A stretch of DNA of 64,000 nucleotides from Capitella teleta (Eukaryota > Annelida > Polychaeta > Capitellidae). The position numbers were made by a program, and so were the translations under genes. Shown here one piece after another: positions 25,054 through 35,061 of this stretch. The notes beneath the pieces were generated by a model. It was not told the origin of the DNA and made no database searches. It saw nothing but the letters and a program-made list of their open reading frames with translations. Location of the stretch: NCBI GenBank assembly GCA_000328365.1, contig KB305005.1:328992-392991 (forward strand), in the 5' to 3' direction. Position 1 is the first letter of the stretch; each line of letters begins with the position of its first letter.

Positions 25054-25438
25054 NNNNNNNNNNNNNNNNNNNNNNNNNNNNNNNNNNNNNNNNNNNNNNN
25101 NNNNNNNNNNNNNNNNNNNNNNNNNNNNNNNNNNNNNNNNNNNNNNNNNNNNNNNNNNNNNNNNNNNNNNNNNNNNNNNNNNNNNNNNNNNNNNNNNNNN
25201 NNNNNNNNNNNNNNNNNNNNNNNNNNNNNNNNNNNNNNNNNNNNNNNNNNNNNNNNNNNNNNNNNNNNNNNNNNNNNNNNNNNNNNNNNNNNNNNNNNNN
25301 NNNNNNNNNNNNNNNNNNNNNNNNNNNNNNNNNNNNNNNNNNNNNNNNNNNNNNNNNNNNNNNNNNNNNNNNNNNNNNNNNNNNNNNNNNNNNNNNNNNN
25401 NNNNNNNNNNNNNNNNNNNNNNNNNNNNNNNNNNNNNN
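25054..25438. other. Assembly gap, 385 N
   Basis: Run of N. The ORFs drawn through it are artefacts. Confidence 0.99.
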
Positions 25439-26146
25439 GTATAATAATTATCATGTGATTGATGTTTTACTTAATGGCAAATTGCTGCTTTTATAGTGTT
25501 AAGACTTCTAAGTATAACATCAATCTTCAAAAATACTTGTCAAACTTCAAATTAGAAAAGTAGTTATTAATAAACTGCAACTTCCAACATTACATTGTCG
25601 TTAGTTTGTTATTTTTGATGCCACTGACTGAGTCACTGAGTGACTGACTGAATGATTCAGGTTTGAACTGGAATATATAATTCGCTGGACCGTTATATAT
25701 ACCGTATATTTCGATTGTCAATTCAATTAAAGAGTCTGTGATTGTCACCGAGACTGAATAACAGTGAGCATGAGACATTTCACTGAAGTTCAACTTTATT
25801 CAACAGTGTTTACGTTCTGACGGTTCTCGTCAGCTGAGTCAGCGCACATGCATGAGTTGGAATTACAGAGGTTTAGCTGTTTACAGTGAATGATATCTCC
25901 CTAGACGCAGAGACGTTTCCCCAGAGGGGAAGACGTAGGTCCGACGAGGAATGTCGCAGCGAAGGCACGCCTGAGTGTTCCGGGTGGCTAACAGGCTGAA
26001 CCCAAGTTGATATTTCAGTTCCCCACACTAAAATCTAAGGCTCGAGTAAATTTCGACCACACCTGAGGCGATTCGAACTAATTATCAACTAACATATCGA
26101 TTTTCTTAAAATTCGGCTGCTTTCCGCCGCCATTGCTGCTGTTGTC

Positions 26147-26291
26147 ATCGGTGTGCGCATGCGCGTGACCTGACCTCCTTCTCTTACATTTGCATATTAA
26201 GTCAGGTCACTGTAGTATGCAGACAGAATGCCCTGACCCAATTACATACATTGGTCAAAGTAGGTCAGGTCACGCGCATGCGCACACCGAT
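26147..26291. repeat. Perfect 30-bp inverted repeat within a longer GC-rich hairpin
   Basis: Positions 26147-26176 and 26262-26291 are exact reverse complements over 30 bases (core GTGTGCGCATGCGCGTGACC). Imperfect pairing extends outward to about 26111 and 26325 and includes GCCGCCATTGCTG against CAGCAATGGCGGC. The 85-bp loop contains ATTTGCATATTAA and more GTCAGGTCA-like motifs. Confidence 0.9.
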
Positions 26292-26914
26292 CAAAACATC
26301 AGCAATGGCGGCGCTCAGCAGAAAACATTTCTGAAAATCACTCTTTGGAGAATACTAGTCCGAATCGCTTCAGGGGAAGCCGAAACTTACTCGAGCCTAA
26401 TATTTCTGTATGGGAAACTAAAATATATCTTGTGTTTTGGCCTGCTCGTCATCCGGACTTTCTGGTACGGCCTCTAAGTACTTCGCCGTTGAACAAGGCA
26501 CTTGAATCACCGACTAATATCTCCCAAAATCCTATCACAAATATCGTGGAATGATTTGTGGATACCTTTGAATCAGGCATGGTGCTATTATACTCACCAT
26601 ATTAACTGAAAGCTGCGGAATAACATTTCACAACAACTTGAACAAGTCGCGTAGGCCATTTTCAATTGAAACGGACTGTCGAAAAAGATGCTTCGTGATT
26701 GGTCGAAAATGGACGGGATTCGCTGATAATGGCGTTGACGTCACGATGACGTTATGATAATCTCTAAAAATGAACGCGCCATGAACTTATTGAAATCCAC
26801 CTCGTTGATGACTCTAATACACGAAATAATTAATCATAATAGCTAATATTATATATTTTAAAGGTTTGGTAGCTTCATCATAAAATGCAGGATCATTCAG
26901 CTAACAGACTCCAC

Positions 26915-27059
26915 TATTAATCGTGAAAAACACATGAACATGAAGCGGGCAAAGCCTATAAAAAACACATTCAGAGAAAATATATAAATATATTAAAGAA
27001 AAGCTATTCACTATACATAAAATAACACTCAGGCGATAAAATATTATGATAAAAAATGT
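26915..27059. other. Short AT-rich spacer
   Basis: No gene or repeat recognised. Confidence 0.4.
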
Positions 27060-27945
27060 ATAAAACATCACGTGTGATAAAACCCGTTGCAACGGCAAAT
27101 AGATGTTAAAGAACAAGTATTATTTATATCATAAATTTGAAGTTTTGTAAAATAGAATTTCATCAACTTTGATTTAAAACTTGGCGAAGAATAAGAACTG
27201 CGTAACTCTGCAGGAAGGAAGTTCCACAAATGTGGCAGACGATTAAAATAAAAAGATTTAAAATGCTCAGTTCTAGAAAAATTATCACTAAAAGTCAATC
27301 TATGGTTAGAAGAACGGAGGTTAAAATTGCTCGGAGTAACATTAAAATTGACACAATCACTGAAATTGACATTAAAACAATCATTTATATATCTAAAAAT
27401 AAACAAGATTTCGGCTACTTCTCTACGGTAAGACAGTGGTAAAATATTTAATGTTAGACATCTCTGCTTATACGTAAGATCCTTATGTAGAATGTATCGT
27501 GTAAAACCACGTTGAACTGATTCAACAAATAAAATATCCCTTTTGGAAACTTGGTGACCAGACCTGAGAGCAATATTCTAAAATAGGACGAACGAGTATT
27601 TTAAATAATAAAATTTTCACATTTTGTGGGGCTTTAAAACCAATGGAGCGCTTGATCATTCCACAAACACGATTTGATTTTAAAACAATAGCTTTGATGT
27701 GGGAATTAAAACAAAGTTTATGGTTAAAAATCACTCCTAGGTCTTTAAAAGTTCCTACTGATTCTAAAACATGTCCATCGAGATTATAATCAAATAAAAT
27801 AGGGTTCCGAGAGCGAGTAATTGTTAAAAGCTTGCATTTAGAGGCATTAAAAGTCATGCTTCACTTATTGCTCCATCTGAGCAGGTTATATAAATCTTCT
27901 TGGAGTTTAAAACAATCATTAGTAGATCTTATTTCATATATATAT
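27060..27945 (-). mobile_element. 5'-truncated LINE reverse transcriptase C-terminal part
   Basis: The minus strand reads SMTFNASKCKLLTITR, then GTFKDLGVIFNHKLCFNSHI, VCGMIKRS and KILVRPILEYCSQVWSP (about 27860-27545), the palm/thumb part of non-LTR reverse transcriptase. A second frame reads FKSFYFNRLPHLWNFLPAEL and ends CSLTSICRCN (about 27300-27070), the usual C-terminal end of Jockey/CR1-type ORFs. At least one frameshift separates them and everything before the C-terminal third is missing. It reads as a different family from the LINE at 19.3-20.6 kb. Confidence 0.8.
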
Positions 27946-28386
27946 TATTTATTTTATTTATATTATACAATTTCTTACGATTTCTCACCCGGTGAGGGAT
28001 CATGTGAGATAAACAGATTATTTTTCAACATAGAGAGGGAAAGAAAGAAAGAGAGAGAGCTGGATCTCATACTTGATTGATAAAAGATAAAAATGGGTTC
28101 GTTTTGTCTGTGCACATCGATCTATAAATTATATCGGGTACGCGCGCCACACGGACGAGTAGGCCTGGATAAGTCCTGGCAATGCCCTTTCAAATTCGAA
28201 GCGAGGGGCGTTTTCATAACGAACTTTAGTCGGTTACTAGAAGCTAATGGACAAAGGTCGATAAGCCTCAGGATTTAAGAATTGGCTAAAAATTGATTCA
28301 AACTCGTTATGACGAAATGCATGTTGCCCAGTTTGGTTCGACACACAAGTACTGATCAAGCATGACGACATTGACATGCGTGAGGC
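27946..28386. other. Intergenic, no gene seen
   Basis: Contains a short purine run (GAAAGAAAGAGAGAGA) near 28033. No exon was supported. Confidence 0.4.
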
Positions 28387-28821
28387 ATGATGGAGTTTTA
28401 CGGCTTCACTCAGCCCATTCGGGAGATATGGGCACCAGAACAGAAGACCGGGACCGGGGTTTTTCTCTACTCTTATCAATAAATCCAAAGAGGTCTTTTT
28501 CCTGTATATCACCATAGACAGTAGTACACGCCGCCCGGCCTTGTTACGCAGTTGGTCGTGCGTGCTGCAGAGTCATCGAAGAACTATAATTATAACAATT
28601 TACAATTATAATTCACAATCATAACGCCCGCGGCTCGGTCGAGTCTCGAACCCGGTGTAGTGGTAAGAGGTTTCCAGCGGTATGAAATTACAGAGTCGAA
28701 TGACGTTTAAAGGTTCACGCTGTCATTTAAAGGCTGGACCTCATGCCATGACACCGGGACCTCGACCTCAACGGTCGACATAGGATTGCATTCAGCCGAT
28801 CAAACCGACTGATCTATTCGG
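28387..28821 (-). mobile_element. tRNA-derived SINE copy, split by a 99-bp insertion
   Basis: Same family as the copy at 16935: minus-strand head ACCGAATAGATCAG at the 28821 side, the shared CTACTGTCTATGGTG block, and a body reaching GTAAAACTCCATCATGCC near 28387. The conserved AACCCGGGACCT junction is opened at 28654 by an extra 99 bp, described separately. Confidence 0.85.
28655..28753. mobile_element. Tiny MITE-like insertion within the SINE
   Basis: Compared with the other SINE copies, 28655-28753 is extra. It is flanked by CCG on both sides (28652-28654 and 28754-28756), which would be a 3-bp target duplication. The ends are imperfect inverted repeats: TGTAGTGGTAAGAGG inside the left end against TGTCATGGCATGAGG from the right end. 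It has no coding capacity. The 3-bp duplication is of the PIF/Harbinger kind, but the family is not established. Confidence 0.55.
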
Positions 28822-28824
28822 TTG

Positions 28825-29020
28825 TAAGTGGAAGTGAGTGTAAGAGTGTAAGAAAGACTAGGTGAGGGTAAGAATGTTAGTGTAAGTCAGGGTGCGGGTG
28901 TAAGTCAGGGTGTTGTGAGGGTGTAAGTGTACGTGAGCGTAAGGGTGTAAGTGCAAGTGAGGGTAAGAGTGCAAGGGATGGTGAGCGTAACGGTGTAAGA
29001 TTAAGTGCATGTGAACGCGT
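28825..29020. repeat. Degenerate GTGTAAG / GTGAGGGTAAG tandem array
   Basis: Irregular repeats of GTGTAAGT, GAGGGTAAG and CAGGGTGCGGGTGTAAG. Similar in sequence to the array at 16820-16915. Confidence 0.8.
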
Positions 29021-30088
29021 GTGTGTTGTTTTAATTCGTTGTAATAATTATACATGTAGCTACAGGTAAAATGAATATTCTCCTATCGTTACGCATCTAG
29101 AATATTCGATACTCAACAACATCTTTTTTTATGACATTGAAAGTGAAAGACCCTACACTGTTGAGCATCTGCATGCCTTTTCACCCCATTTCACAGATCA
29201 AGGTCTTCCACTCAAAGTTCAAGTAAGAAGTCGAGGGCTAAAAGTAGGTCTTCGCTCCAAAGCCATTCGCTATCTGTGTAACTACAAGTACATTCAGCTA
29301 GTATTTGTATAGCTGATCGATGAACCGAGCGAGCTAGGCGAACCGCGAACAGGTCAGTGGTACACCCTTAGTTAAACCCTTTTGAAATATTAAAGTAGGC
29401 TGACGGTTCGACGCCCATTGATCCAGGGTACCAAGTTTGCAATCACCAGTTATAACGTCACAACTAAACTCGCAAGGGAGAATGATGTGAGTGCATGTTG
29501 CATGGCATGTGGCCCATGAATCAGGAGTGTAAGTGAGGCTTAAATATATAACGGGGTAGATACAACTATTGATAGGAGACTACAATCGACTGAATAATGC
29601 ACATTATACGTACATTAATTGGTTTCAGTTAATCATATCGGTCGATGCGGGTTATAGGTGTCTAGATCTGTGAATATGAACTTGTCGACCTATTGCCTGG
29701 GTTGAGTGAAACTCGAGCCTAACGAATATATACTAGCTAGCAGCTAGGGCTTGAAATAAGACTAAACTACTCGTCAATGGCGAGTAAAAATTCTCACTCG
29801 CGAGTAGAATGTCAAGAATGGTCGCCAGATGGCGAGTAAAAAATTAGCTCCAAATAAATTGTAAAGGGCTGATTCTTTGTTCAACCCGAAGCAATATATT
29901 TTTGCTCAATCCTCAGTTAAAAAACTGAAACCTGTGAGCCCATGCAAGCGCCTAATATCATGCAGGCCAGTTTGGGTTAGCCTATTCGTCAGCGGCGATC
30001 TCCTGTATATTCAGACGGCATTATGTCTAAGTTTGAATTAGCTGACGCTATGTCGACGCCAGATCAGACGAGATAATCGTGGCGCTGC
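29021..30088. other. Intergenic, no gene seen
   Basis: Contains a short self-similar stretch around 29770-29845 with repeated GGCGAGTAAAAA and its near-inverse TTCTCACTCGC. No exon was supported. Confidence 0.4.
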
Positions 30089-30191
30089 CATTTCGCCCGA
30101 ATGCGATTTCGCCCGAATACCATTACGCCCGGGTCGACTCGCCCGAGGTCATCTCGCTCGAGGTTATTTCGCCCGAATGCCATTATGCCAG
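30089..30191. repeat. Short degenerate tandem repeat, TTTCGCCCGAATGCCATT type
   Basis: About six units of ATTTCGCCCGAATGCCATTA and variants (CGCCCGGGTCGACT, CGCCCGAGGTCATCT, CGCTCGAGGTTATTT). The unit is about 16-19 bp. Confidence 0.75.
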
Positions 30192-30238
30192 GGTTTATGT
30201 ACATGTAAATATCTGACTTCACGGATACAAGATAACTA

Positions 30239-31603
30239 CAGTAAAAGCTCGTTACAACGACACTCATTACACTGACAAATTCACTTATCGACAGCTTTTT
30301 GGTCGAAACCGATCTGCCACAATGTTAAAAGCCCGATACACTGACAAAATTCACTGTTCCGACACTGACAGGCAAAACGCCAAACAAATGTGCCTTTAAA
30401 GGGAGGGAGAACTGGTTAAAAATTGACTTTGAGTCGTTATTTGATGCACCATAAATGATTCCTATGCCTGGCTCACACAAGGAATATCATCGCTAACGAT
30501 ATTGCGGGCGATATATTGCTAACTAGGCGTGACGTCAGCAGCTGTGATGAAACACCGAGTTCCCCATCTGTTACAATGGGCCTCGTCATATCAGCGTGTC
30601 CTGCGACTAAACCCTTGGATATTTTTTTATTTTCTTTTCGGAAATAGATAGAATAATCATTTTGCCACCAGTCAGGCGCGAAAAAAAAATATTTTTCGCT
30701 ATTTTTCTTATTTTAACAAGCGATTTTCTATGACACCTACCACGTTTCTCATCCTGAAACAGTAAAAAGGTCAGCCAGAGTGCACCACGCATGCGCTTTC
30801 GTTTCGTAAACAACAAAGATGTCCTTTTATGGCGAAGATGCTCTGCTCTGATTGGCTGAAATCGATAGCTTCACGAGGGGAACGGGACCAATCAGCCATC
30901 AGCCAAACCAAGCCATCAGCTGACGTTTGCCTCCTATACTTCGCAATGGAAGCCATTCTCCCATAGGCGCAATGCTAACCCCGATATTCGGAATGCATTA
31001 TTTCCTTACGCTTGCATCCAGGCATGGTGTTTTTGGCACGGAATGCTATCAATTGGTGCTATGAGTCAATAGAACATCACTTAAAATTTAGTTCCCCATC
31101 CCTTTAAAGCTGTGAACGCCGACGCTGAACACAGAGAGTGAAATGCACATCTCCCGCTCAATTAAAGCAACGGATAGGTAGCGGTCGCCTTTGTCGGCTT
31201 TCAAAGCGTTACTGTTTGTTTTGATTACAAAAGATAAAAAGTCCTTTGATCGTTGCCGATGATCGGAAAAATACTCTATGAATATTCAATGAACTCCGGT
31301 GACAGAGTGAGCGCTCGAGGTGTGAATTCACAGCTTTTGCTTATGAAACAATAATGTTTGATTTCTTCAAGAAATAAATATGTAAGGCCTAAACTATCCT
31401 TCAAATCCATAAAATTGTTCTTCCTTGTTACAACACAGTATGCATGCTAGGTAACACTACATACAGTAAACCAATATGCATTATGGAGTTATCATCATGA
31501 CGGTCAGTCGGTGCGTTATGGGCCAAATTCATTACACTGACAAATTCGTTACAACGACCGATTTGCCTGAAACCAAACATGTCGTTGTAACGAGCTTTTA
31601 CTG
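30239..31603. mobile_element. Non-autonomous pogo/Tigger-like DNA transposon, 1365 bp
   Basis: Perfect 24-bp terminal inverted repeats, starting CAGTAAAAGCTCGTTACAAC at 30239 and ending with the reverse complement at 31603. TA lies on each side (30237-30238 and 31604-31605), the expected target duplication. A CAGT...CTCG start is typical of pogo/Tigger members of the Tc1/mariner superfamily. Subterminal TTACACTGACAAATTC is also repeated near both ends. No transposase ORF is visible, so the element is non-autonomous. Confidence 0.85.
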
Positions 31604-31605
31604 TA

Positions 31606-32336
31606 TACTATATAAATTATATATAGTATAGTATGCAGCATAACTTGTGTATTACATGTACTATGCAACTATAGAGTGTATTCATTCTATATTTGTATTA
31701 CATTGTACTAGTACTTGATTAGTTTGTACTCAGTGCATGTATTGACAATGTACGAATCAGCCATCCTCGCATGTTATGTTAACAGAGTCGCCTAACAAAG
31801 CACTATAAGGCTCATCGTGCTCGCAGGCGGCGACGTATATACGGGTATCTCCTATTTAGAATAACGCCGACGAGGAACGACGGAGGTTTCTTGGCGCCAG
31901 ACTACTAGTAATCACACTCACTCAAGGCACGAATGTGCGGCAAATTAAAATTCATTACTCAGGTATCCTGCATTCATTACTCAGGTATCCTGCATAGGTT
32001 GTTTCTATAATTCGGAGACTGCTCACCCTGCACGGTTGACTTGAATTATTTTACATGTTTTACCACACTTGTTTACTAGTATGTTATGTTCTCACTTTTT
32101 TTGTTGACAGAATAATGCATGCATTCCTGATTAGAAGCATCAATTAATGTTAATCGCTTGGCGATAGCAGCGTGCATGCATCGGTGTGCGTCTGAGTCAT
32201 GAGTGGGTGCAGTTTATGCAGTTGTTTACCAGTTCATCTATAGTAAATTAATAATGCACTATGTATGGATTCACGAGTGCATCTGCGAGAGAGATTTCAA
32301 GCGCACGGTAAGTGGCAAAATGAAGCATGAGGCATG
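31606..32336. other. Intergenic; small 22-bp tandem duplication
   Basis: A 22-bp unit (ATTCATTACTCAGGTATCCT plus GC) is present twice in tandem at 31950-31993. Nothing else was recognised. Confidence 0.5.
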
Positions 32337-32545
32337 AGGCATGATGGGATTTTACGGCTCCACCCAAATTATCCGGGTGATACGGGCGCCAGAACAGAAG
32401 CCCGGGACCGAAGTTCTCTCTCCACTCTTATCGATAAATGCTAAGTGTTCTTTATCCTGCATACCACCATAGACAGTAGCACACAGGTGCTTGTTACGCA
32501 TTTTGGTAGCACTGCATGTAGTGTCACCGAAGAATTATAATTATT
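32337..32545 (-). mobile_element. 5'-truncated SINE copy
   Basis: Same family as 16935-17262 but only the 3' part (GGATTTTACGGCTCCACC through CCATAGACAGTAG and TCACCGAAGAATTATAATTA on the plus strand). The tRNA-derived head is missing. It lies about 220 bp upstream of the hydrolase gene start. Confidence 0.85.
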
Positions 32546-32765
32546 GGTAAAGTGAAGCAAGTGATTATAATTATAAGTTCATCATTGACTATATAGAAAG
32601 ATAACTTGGGTCCTCTCAAGATCAATTTCCCCTCTCAAAATAGAAGCCGCTGCTGCTAGCTTTAGCTAATGCCTGTTTGAGTTTTACTTGTTTATGCAGC
32701 TTATGAAAATTGTCAAATTACGCAGTCCTCTGATCTGCTGTTCTTTTCTTCCCAGTGCATGAAAG

Positions 32766-34260
32766 ATGGGTCGTGTCCTGATAAGCGGCTGTCTGGTTGC
32801 CATCTTCGTGGCATACCATTCCATGAACGTCGTCATTCCTGAAGGATGCGCAGAACCCTGGAAGATTCGATTGATGGACACCATCAACAAACCGATATTT
32901 TTCATTGTAAGGAACAATGAATTCATTCGCTCAGTGTTTGCATGACGTCATCGCAGATCCGGGATGTGATTGGAGTATTTGACGAGCAGTTGAGTGTGCG
33001 GATGCTGCGCTCACTCATGGATGGAATGGGTCGGATGAAGATGGAAGAAGATTCCACGCTACATGTAAGTGTTGACCTTCCAAATATGACTGTGATCTAT
33101 TGTCCAAGATAAGAGATACCCATTTCGACGGCGTGTCTGTTCGTGTGTACGTGCCTATCAGTCGCAGAGATGGTGACCTGCTACCCGGAGTTGTGTACTT
33201 CCACGGAGGAGGCTGGGTGCTGGGCAGTACAGGTGTGTGCACAATCAAGAATATGTGCTGGATTTTGCTTTAACAATTATATAAAATATTCACAGAATCA
33301 GAGGATAACATCGCTCGCGAACTGACCAAACGACTGAATGCTGTGGTTGTCAGCGTAGAGTGAGGATGCAATACTTGGGAATTCATATCCTCGATTTTTC
33401 CCTCGATGCAGCTACCGTATGGCCCCTGAGGTGACGTTTCCTATTCCCTTCGAAGATTCCCTCCGAGCTACGAAGTATTTTCTCACCCACACGGAGACAT
33501 TCGGAGTGGATCCTTCCAGAGTTGCCGTCGCAGGTATAGGGCCTACTTATAAATATGCTGCAATAGGAGCAAGTTTAATACTTTATAAACTGTTCTTCGT
33601 TCTTCTCGAGTAGGGAACAGCGCAGGCGGAAACATGGCAGCCACTGTGTCATTGAAATTAAGAGACGAACAATTTGAGCCGAAACTGAAGCGACAAGTGC
33701 TGATATACCCTGCGGTGCAGTTTGTGGATTATCAGACGCCATCCTGCCAACAGAGTGAAAAAGCCCCTGTACTGAAGCGCCACCTGAAAGTGTATTTTCT
33801 GTCCATGCACCTCTACGGCAACAGGAGTCTCGAGAACGTCATCGGTGACAACAGACACGTGACCCGAGATGTTCGGGAGAATATCCGAGTATCGTACATG
33901 GACTACTCATGGCTACCGAACGAATTCCTGGAACTTGGCCCATATCAAGACAAAGAAATTGTTGAGGGTGATGTAGATGTCTGGAACTCGATCAAAGATG
34001 CTGTCATGAGTCCTTATATGTCTCCGTTGTTTGCGAAGCATTTGGGTGACCTGCCTGACGCATTTGTCATTACGTGTCAGTATGATATGCTTCGGGATGA
34101 AGGCTATTTGTACGCACGGCGAATGAAGCAGTTCGGTACAAAAGTTAAGTACGTCAACTTCAAGAATTCATTCCATGGAGTATTCAACGTATTCCAGTTC
34201 ATCAAAGAAGGTGAGCAGATGGTGGATGACGTCATCGCGTATCTTCAAAATGAACTTTGA
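32766..34260 (+). CDS. Arylacetamide deacetylase-like serine hydrolase, 6 exons
   Basis: Alpha/beta hydrolase of the AADAC/NCEH1 (hormone-sensitive-lipase-like) family, expected to hydrolyse ester bonds at the ER lumen face. Exons: 32766-32906, 32957-33064, 33109-33232, 33296-33359, 33412-33533, 33614-34260. Phases agree; 1206 nt gives 401 aa, the family's usual length. The start has an N-terminal hydrophobic signal-anchor (about residues 4-20). HGGGW at 115-119 forms the oxyanion hole. The catalytic triad is Ser189 in GNSAGG (GDSAGG in vertebrates), Asp344 in YDMLRDEG and His374 in FHG, almost the same numbering as human AADAC. DYRMAPE is the family's Y-R-L-A-P motif. A poly(A) signal lies at 34481. 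All key residues are intact. The substrate cannot be told from sequence. Confidence 0.93.
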
Positions 34261-34480
34261 ACTCACTAATCAGAAGTTAGGATGTTATTATTTATAATTG
34301 TTACAATTGTGATAAAAATGGGGGTGCTTCCTAATTACAATTTGGTGATTAAGATGAACTGATTCATTTATATATATATTTATATATAATCTATATAATA
34401 TCTTCCTTATTGAAATCTTCCTATGAATATCCTATGAATTCTTATTCCTATGAATCTTCTATGAATATCTTCCTTATTGA

Positions 34481-34486
34481 AATAAA
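34481..34486 (+). terminator. Poly(A) signal AATAAA of the hydrolase gene
   Basis: AATAAA about 220 bp after the stop, at the end of a small duplicated stretch (TATCTTCCTTATTGAAAT occurs at about 34399 and 34467). Confidence 0.6.
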
Positions 34487-35061
34487 GTCATAATTTTACT
34501 ATTCGGATCAATGAATCAATCTCTATATAAAAGTATTGTGGAGCGCTCACGAGTGATAATTACAGGATTTTAAGGACGTACCTTCACGCCTTCACGGTCA
34601 CTCCTTGTAATATACTGCCATGCCTATTATATAGTCTAATTGAAGAAAGAAAAATGCGATGTTGAGAGGATGATCTTCACCAATGCATTTAGAGGATTTC
34701 AATGCAGATTTTTTTTTGCGTTTCAGCCAATTCCCACGGGTTTAGACGTCAAGATTTGCTTCCAGTTTTTAATACGCTGAGTCCGTCAGCTGTCAGCTGA
34801 GGATGATAACTTCCCAGTTGACGAGGGCTAGGCCTAAAGGCCTATCCTAAGTCTTCTCTATACATGTACTAATTAAGGCATATAAATGCCCGCATAACTA
34901 TCGCTTATCTTGACGATAAACTTTGAATGAAAAGGGTGTCTTGAGTATTTGTATGCATCAATTGAAACGGGTGGTATCCATGACAACCAGTAACCGGAAA
35001 TGGGAAATCCACCCATTTAGCACGGATTCAAGTAACGATTGCATTGCCTCAAATCTTAACC
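34487..35061. other. Short intergenic region upstream of the coiled-coil gene
   Basis: No exon or repeat recognised. Likely contains the promoter of the next gene. Confidence 0.4.

Larger units (their letters stand above)
23461..26914. mobile_element. Candidate 3.45-kb inverted-repeat DNA element flanked by TA
   Basis: A block at 23461-23690 (+) and the reverse complement of 26686-26914 are related along about 230 bp. They share the end sequence GTGGAGTCTGTTAG exactly, then ATGATGAAGCTACCAAA, TATTATGATTAA, a GACGTCA site and CGACCAATCA with GAAGC. TA flanks both outer ends. This fits a DNA transposon with long terminal inverted repeats and a TA target, or two dispersed repeats in opposite orientation. 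No transposase was seen inside, but the interior includes a 385-base gap. Confidence 0.45.

Noticed and set aside
25029-25496. Long ORFs on both strands
   Set aside because: They run through an N gap and have no real sequence.
28825-29020. CRISPR-like or telomere-like array
   Set aside because: Irregular degenerate GTGTAAG units without unique spacers, in an animal genome: simple repeat.
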